Origin: 2-02-FULL-66-14 sp964651335
GTDB taxonomy: Bacteria; Pseudomonadota; Gammaproteobacteria; Burkholderiales; SG8-39
Assembly (NCBI GenBank): GCA_964651335.1
Contig: CAZYVT010000013.1
Location: 18,681 to 82,680, forward strand
DNA: 64,000 nt
Reading direction: 5' to 3'
Positions within the stretch are counted from its first letter, which is position 1. Each line of letters starts with the position of its first letter. Of this stretch, positions 60,704-64,000 are shown piece after piece. A model generated the notes under the pieces. It was not told the origin of the DNA, ran no database searches, and saw nothing but the letters and a program-made list of their open reading frames with translations. The position numbers and the translations under genes were made by a program.

Positions 60704-60887
60704 ACAGCAGCGACCGGCGCGCTTCCCGGTCGAGCCGGTCGTCCGGCCAATCCGGGTGCGCCAGTCGCAGGCCCGCCGCTTTCAGCCGGATCCCTGCGTA
60801 ATAGAGATCGGCGACCATCTGCAGCTTCTGCGCGGGCGTCATGCGCCGGAATCCTTCGACCTGGACGGGGTGGATGGATTCGTTCAT
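60690..60887 (-). CDS. Small helical partner of the nucleotidyltransferase
   Basis: A 65-residue protein containing RRMTPAQKLQMVADLYYAGI and HPDWPDDRLDREARR. It belongs to a recurring but unnamed small-protein type found directly upstream of nucleotidyltransferase genes (recalled pattern). The 14-base overlap with the next gene implies coupling. It is likely an antitoxin or scaffold in a two-gene module; function is not established. ATG 60887 is chosen; the open frame upstream is antisense to the EthD gene. Confidence 0.65.
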   Translation of the reverse strand: MNESIHPVQVEGFRRMTPAQKLQMVADLYYAGIRLKAAGLRLAHPDWPDDRLDREARRSLLYAGT

Positions 60888-61013
60888 GCCCGCGATTATC
60901 CTACACTGGGAATTGCGGATTGCCGCGGCCTCGGGCCGCGCCGGCGCACGGTACATGCCGCCCGCCGGCAACCCTCGGGGTACTATCAAGGCAGGACGAC
61001 AAGGAGACAAGTC

Positions 61014-61328
61014 ATGATCAAGGTCAGTGTGATGTACCCCAACACCCCGGGCTGCAGGTTCGACCACGCGTACTACGCCAATACCCACATGCCGATGGTC
61101 AAGCGCAAGATGGGCGACGCCTGCAGGTCCTACACGGTGGACAAGGGTCTGGCGGGCGGCGCACCCGGAGCGCCGGCCACCTACGTCGGCATGTGCCATA
61201 TCTTCTGCGACTCGGTGGAAGCCTTCCAGGCCGGCTTCGGGCCGAATGCCCAGGCCATCATGGCCGACATTCCCAACTACACGGACCTGACCCCGGTGAT
61301 CCAGATCAGCGAAGTGGTGGTCGGTTGA
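61014..61328 (+). CDS. EthD-family protein
   Basis: A 104-residue EthD/dimeric alpha-beta barrel protein: MIKVSVMYPNTPGCRFDHAY, then YANTHMPMVKRKMGD and VEAFQAGFGPNAQAIMADIP. Relatives occur in catabolic loci and may be small isomerases or accessory factors; function is undefined. ATG 61014 is preceded by AAGGAGA. It appears to be a single-gene unit between two toxin-antitoxin regions. Confidence 0.88.
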   Translation: MIKVSVMYPNTPGCRFDHAYYANTHMPMVKRKMGDACRSYTVDKGLAGGAPGAPATYVGMCHIFCDSVEAFQAGFGPNAQAIMADIPNYTDLTPVIQISEVVVG

Positions 61329-61385
61329 GGCGGCCACGGCAGCCTTCGTGATTTTTGACGTCGAGGGACGCCGCGCCGTCGCACC

Positions 61386-61460
61386 TCAGGCGTCCCACGG
61401 GTCGGGCGCATTGATGCCGCAACCTTCGTAGTCGCTCACGTTGCGCGTCGCGACCGACGC
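61386..61460 (-). pseudogene. C-terminal fragment of a VapC-type PIN-domain toxin
   Basis: On the minus strand the codons before TGA 61386-61388 encode VATRNVSDYEGCGINAPDPW followed by DA. This matches the end of VapC toxins, where TRNxxDF/YEGxG carries the last active-site Asp, followed by a NPW-like end. Only about 22-25 codons of the roughly 130-residue protein remain. Upstream sequence switches to the HigB fragment on the other strand. Confidence 0.65.
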
Positions 61461-61474
61461 GCGGGCCGAGCGCG

Positions 61475-61612
61475 CCGCCAGCGAACCGGCTCGAGGCGCT
61501 GAAGGGCGACCGCAGCGGGCAGCACAGCATACGGATCAACGATCAATGGCGGCTGTGCTTCGTCTGGACGGCGGCCGGCCCGGAGCGGGCGGAAATCGTG
61601 GACTATCACTGA
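61475..61612 (+). pseudogene. higB: C-terminal fragment of a HigB (RelE-like) toxin
   Basis: The 45 codons before TGA 61610-61612 encode PPANRLEALKGDRSGQHSIR, then INDQWRLCFVW and AEIVDYH, the C-terminal half of HigB mRNA interferase. The first half (about 45 residues) and the start codon are missing. The break point lies next to the VapC fragment. An intact higA follows after 12 bases. Translation of a functional toxin is unlikely. Confidence 0.8.
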
Positions 61613-61624
61613 AACGACGAGGCC

Positions 61625-61927
61625 GTGAACAGCGTGAACAAATTGCGACCGATCCATCCAGGCGAGGTGCTGCGCGAGGAATTCCTCGGACCCCTGGGCA
61701 TGACCGCGCATGCGCTTGCGCAAGCGCTGCGCGTGCCGGCGCCGCGCGTGAACGACCTGGTGCGCGAACGGCGCAGCGTCACGCCGGACACCGCGCTGCG
61801 GCTTGCGCGCTACTTTGATACCACGCCGCGATTCTGGCTCAATCTGCAGGCGAGTTACGATCTCAAGATCGCCTTGCGCGAAGCGGGCAAGCGGATCGAG
61901 CGCGAGGTCGAGCCGCGCGCGGCGTAG
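61625..61927 (+). CDS. higA: HigA-family antitoxin
   Basis: A 100-residue XRE-type protein: LRPIHPGEVLREEFLGPLGM, the helix-turn-helix ALAQALRVPAPRVNDLVRER, and TPRFWLNLQASYDLKIA, the HigA signature. It normally neutralises HigB and represses the operon. The start is GTG 61625. The partner toxin gene upstream is truncated, so this antitoxin is solitary here and its promoter may be lost too. Confidence 0.9.
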   Translation: MNSVNKLRPIHPGEVLREEFLGPLGMTAHALAQALRVPAPRVNDLVRERRSVTPDTALRLARYFDTTPRFWLNLQASYDLKIALREAGKRIEREVEPRAA

Positions 61928-61975
61928 GGAGCGTTGCTGTTGTCGCGATCATGCGGAAGTGCCACGCGATAGGCG

Positions 61976-62116
61976 GTGAGCGGGACTGATCTCAGGCAGC
62001 GCCTGGCGGTGATCCTGGCAGCCGACGTGGCAGGCTATTCGCGCCTGATGGTGGCGGATGAGCGCGCAACGGTGGCTGCGCTCGATGCCGCGCGGGCCGT
62101 AATTCGCGCAGCACGG
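61976..62116 (+). pseudogene. 5' fragment of a class III adenylate/guanylate cyclase gene
   Basis: From GTG 61976 the translation reads LRQRLAVILAADVAGYSRLM then VADERATVAALDAARAVIRA, the start of the class III cyclase catalytic domain (first metal-binding Asp in AADVAGYS). Similarity ends after about 47 codons, where the frame runs antisense into tetR. The rest of the catalytic domain is gone, so it is a remnant. Confidence 0.75.
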
Positions 62117-62131
62117 TCAAACCGCTGGCCG

Positions 62132-62755
62132 TCAAAGCGTTCGCACGTGCGCGTCGATCAGCGTTTCGGCGGCGCCGGCAACGTTCCTGGCCGGACCTCG
62201 CACGCCCAGAATCTGGGTGCTCACCTGCGCTCCTTCCATGAGGAGAAACAGCTGGTCAGCCAGCACCCGGGGCTTGCGTGCCCCCAGCTGGGTGCACATT
62301 TCAGCAAGCCGTGTACGCAATTTGCCCTTGTGCGTCTCGATCACCTTCCGCGCAGGGTGATCCTTGTCCGTAAGTTCTACCGCCGCATTCGCCATGGGGC
62401 AGCCTCGAGCCTTAGGGTCGACTACGTGCTTGGCTAACAAGGTGAAGGCTGCCCTGAGCTGCTTGCCGGGATCGGCGGGAAATTTGCGTGACATCGCATC
62501 CCACGTCTGCCAGAACTTGACGTCGTGGTCCCGCAGCCATTCGGCCACCAGTTCGTCCTTGGAGGGGAAGCTGCGGTACAGGCTCATCTTGGTGGTATTG
62601 GCTTCTTCTGCAATCGTATCCACCCCGACCGCACGAATTCCCCTGACGTAGAACAGCCCCGACGCGGTGTCGAAGATGCGCTTGCGGGCGCTCGGGCGAT
62701 CGGCATCCCGCTTGCGGCGGGCGAGCGGTCCGTCTGTCAGTGCTGTCCTGGTCAT
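62132..62755 (-). CDS. TetR/AcrR-family transcriptional regulator
   Basis: A 207-residue repressor-type protein. The helix-turn-helix is in IFDTASGLFYVRGIRAVGVD and TIAEEANTTKMSLYRSFPSK near residues 27-68. The C-terminal ligand domain has CPMANAAVEL. ATG 62755 is preferred; the frame continues upstream across the promoter region and into the divergent gene, which is implausible. Its promoter overlaps two operator-like repeats shared with the divergent lipoprotein gene. Confidence 0.9.
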   Translation of the reverse strand: MTRTALTDGPLARRKRDADRPSARKRIFDTASGLFYVRGIRAVGVDTIAEEANTTKMSLYRSFPSKDELVAEWLRDHDVKFWQTWDAMSRKFPADPGKQLRAAFTLLAKHVVDPKARGCPMANAAVELTDKDHPARKVIETHKGKLRTRLAEMCTQLGARKPRVLADQLFLLMEGAQVSTQILGVRGPARNVAGAAETLIDAHVRTL

Positions 62756-62768
62756 GGGCAGACTCCGG

Positions 62769-62827
62769 TTGACATGTGAGTTACCGGTCAGTATCATAGC
62801 ATCTACTTTTGGCAGTGACCAGTCAGT
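62769..62827. promoter_or_regulatory. Divergent promoters with two TetR operator-like sites
   Basis: Plus strand: TTGACA (62769-62774), 17 bases, TATCAT (62792-62797), directed at the lipoprotein gene. Minus strand: TGGTCA (62816-62821), 17 bases, TATGAT (62793-62798), directed at tetR. The imperfect palindromes AGTTACCGGTCAGT (62779-62792) and AGTGACCAGTCAGT (62814-62827) share GTCAGTATC ends and are 35 bases apart. One lies in the plus promoter spacer, the other on the minus -35. This fits autoregulated divergent control by the TetR protein. Confidence 0.7.
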
Positions 62828-62912
62828 ATCCTCCCGCTTTTGCGGGCAGTTCCCGAGAGGTGGCAGCACCGAGGCAAAGCGGGAACCCTTAACTTCTGCA
62901 TTGAGAGCAATC

Positions 62913-63479
62913 ATGACAACGTCCTTCATCAGGAAGCAGGCCGGGCTGGCCGTGGCGGTTGCGCTGGCGGCGATGTCCGTTGGCTGTTCGCCGCAGCCGT
63001 CGGCAAAAGCCCCCGTCATCACCGATAAGGTCTACACGGTGACGCCGGCCTCGGTGAAGGCGATGGTCGGGATCGTGACCGGTGAGGTCACGGAGATGAA
63101 AGTCACCGAGCGTATCGAAGAGGGCTCCGGCCGCATCGCTTCTCCGGCGAAGCTCACCGGCAAGCTGATCCTGAAGAACATCTCCGCGGACCAGACCGTC
63201 CGCCTGATCGGAGCGAAGATCCTGTACATCGATGCCCAGGGGCAGCCCATCAAGCTCGAAGACAACCGGACCGAACCGACCATCAAGGTCGCTTCCTCGT
63301 ACGGCTCTTCCGAACGGCTCGATCCCGGGCAGGATGTTACCCAGGCGGTGGACGCGGAATTCCCGGTCGACGCCTTGAAGGCGAAGAAGCTGAAGGAAAT
63401 CCGCCTCGAGCTCTCCTACATCCCGTCGCCGTTCAAGGAAGAGAAGCTGAACTTCACTGTGTCGATCGGCGGGCAGTAG
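62913..63479 (+). CDS. Predicted lipoprotein
   Basis: A 188-residue protein with a lipobox: MTTSFIRKQAGLAVAVALAA followed by MSVGCSPQPS (Cys about residue 25). The mature part is a single beta-rich domain (KLTGKLILKNISADQTVRLI; LELSYIPSPFKEEKLNF). I do not recognise a named family. ATG 62913 gives the lipoprotein signal; the frame is open upstream inside the regulatory region. Regulation by the divergent TetR is likely. It lies 74 bases before groES. Confidence 0.75.
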   Translation: MTTSFIRKQAGLAVAVALAAMSVGCSPQPSAKAPVITDKVYTVTPASVKAMVGIVTGEVTEMKVTERIEEGSGRIASPAKLTGKLILKNISADQTVRLIGAKILYIDAQGQPIKLEDNRTEPTIKVASSYGSSERLDPGQDVTQAVDAEFPVDALKAKKLKEIRLELSYIPSPFKEEKLNFTVSIGGQ

Positions 63480-63553
63480 GCCCTGGCTGATGACCGAGCC
63501 TCGATTGTTGCAGTTCACTGGACCAAGTGCCCTATCAAGGAGGCAATCTCATC

Positions 63554-63847
63554 ATGAAAATCCGTCCTCTGCATGACCGCGTGATCGTCAAGCGCCTCGA
63601 CGAGGAACGCAAAACCGCGTCCGGCATCGTCATTCCCGACACCGCCGCCGAGAAGCCCGATCAGGGCGAAATCATGTCCGTAGGCAAGGGCAAGAAAACC
63701 GACGAGGGCAAGATCATTGCTCTGGACGTCAAGGTTGGCGACAGGGTGCTGTTCGGCAAATTCTCCGGGCAGACCGTAAGAGTGAAAGGTGAAGAGCTGC
63801 TCGTGATGCGGGAGGAAGACATCATGGGTGTGGTAGAGGGTGCCTGA
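63554..63847 (+). CDS. groES: Co-chaperonin GroES
   Basis: A 97-residue 10-kDa chaperonin. MKIRPLHDRVIVKRLDEERK and the mobile loop KTASGIVIPDTAAEKP are typical, as is the ending MGVVEGA. ATG 63554 follows AAGGAGG at 63537-63543; the frame opens nine codons earlier. It caps the GroEL ring encoded 40 bases downstream. No clear heat-shock (sigma-32) promoter or CIRCE element is seen in the 74-base gap upstream. Confidence 0.97.
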   Translation: MKIRPLHDRVIVKRLDEERKTASGIVIPDTAAEKPDQGEIMSVGKGKKTDEGKIIALDVKVGDRVLFGKFSGQTVRVKGEELLVMREEDIMGVVEGA

Positions 63848-63887
63848 ACCGGCACCGCGAACAGTATTCAACATCAGGAGCTAGGCA

Positions 63888-64000
63888 ATGCCTGCTAAAG
63901 AAGTACGTTTTCACGAGAACGCCCGCGCCAAGATGGTCCATGGCGTGAACATCCTGGCCGACGCGGTGAAAGTGACCCTCGGCCCGAAGGGCCGCAACGT
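63888..64000 (+). CDS. groEL: Chaperonin GroEL (5' part, cut by window end)
   Basis: The first 37 codons encode MPAKEVRFHENARAKMVHGV, then ADAVKVTLGPKGRN, the conserved GroEL N-terminus with the TLGPKGRN ATP-site segment. ATG 63888 lies after AGGAG. The remaining roughly 510 residues are beyond the window. Confidence 0.97.
   Translation, partial: MPAKEVRFHENARAKMVHGVNILADAVKVTLGPKGRN

Noticed and set aside
62756..63022. Extension of TetR upstream to 63022
   Set aside because: The extension crosses the divergent promoter and runs antisense to the lipoprotein gene.
63480..63553. Heat-shock promoter or CIRCE element before groES
   Set aside because: No sequence close to CTTGAAA-N13-CCCCAT and no CIRCE inverted repeat was found in the 74-base gap.
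1..64000. CRISPR arrays, prophage or rRNA genes
   Set aside because: No regularly spaced direct repeats, no integrase/capsid/terminase-like frames and no 16S/23S segments were seen.

Overview
The window looks like a chromosomal segment of a high-GC betaproteobacterium. The evidence is gene order and content: ribF-ileS-lspA-ispH, a PilE/FimT/PilV/W/X/Y1 minor-pilin operon, trxB-crp-ftsK-lolA-rarA-serS, a UgpBAEC system and groESL. This placement is inferred from gene families and order only; no phylogeny was run. Most genes are high GC with GTG/TTG starts and 1-4 base stop/start overlaps. By eye, a few stretches are less GC-rich: around the fic promoter, the restriction-modification gene, and 53.8-59.7 kb.

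Layout. 0-5.4 kb: riboflavin, isoleucyl-tRNA, lipoprotein-processing and isoprenoid housekeeping genes. 5.5-13.4 kb: type IV pilus assembly operon ending in an unusually built PilY1 and a TonB-like protein, then tRNA-Thr and a decayed ATPase fragment. 13.8-16 kb (minus): SPOR-domain protein, type III pantothenate kinase and biotin ligase. 16-24.2 kb: oligopeptide ABC transporter divergent from a D-aminoacylase-type amidohydrolase and an M81 (MlrC-like) peptidase, probably a peptide scavenging module. 24.2-31.3 kb: accessory island with a zeta-like kinase fused to an antitoxin-like tail, a Fic protein lacking the usual histidine, a SEC-C protein, an orphan DUF433, a ribbon-helix-helix gene coupled to a fused nuclease-methyltransferase, and a DUF2283 pair. 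31.3-39 kb: amidase and a glycerol-3-phosphate uptake cluster with two UgpB paralogues.

39-50.6 kb is mixed core: SDR, acyltransferase-like protein, PII, Smr, thioredoxin reductase, Crp-type regulator, FecR protein, FtsK, LolA, RarA, SerS and tRNA-Ser. 50.6-59.7 kb is a divergent catabolic cluster. On the minus strand it has a cyclase-family hydrolase, an SDR and a histidinol-dehydrogenase paralogue. On the plus strand it has a three-subunit molybdenum hydroxylase and a Tat-exported acetamidase/formamidase. These could form an oxidation-plus-amide-hydrolysis pathway for a heterocyclic or amide substrate. I regard this as the best candidate for an undescribed pathway. 59.8-62.1 kb is a toxin-antitoxin graveyard (GNAT, VapC and HigB fragments, a solitary HigA, a cyclase fragment) with a nucleotidyltransferase pair and an EthD protein. 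The window closes with a TetR/lipoprotein divergon and groES-groEL (groEL is cut by the window end).

The most informative small-scale signals are: two dyads covering the fic promoter; an internal Shine-Dalgarno and GTG in the zeta-like gene; repeated operator-like sites in the tetR divergon; a perfect 19-bp palindrome that supplies the end of smr; hairpins between binding-protein and permease genes in two unrelated transporters; and remnants of ppa, vapC, higB and an adenylate cyclase.
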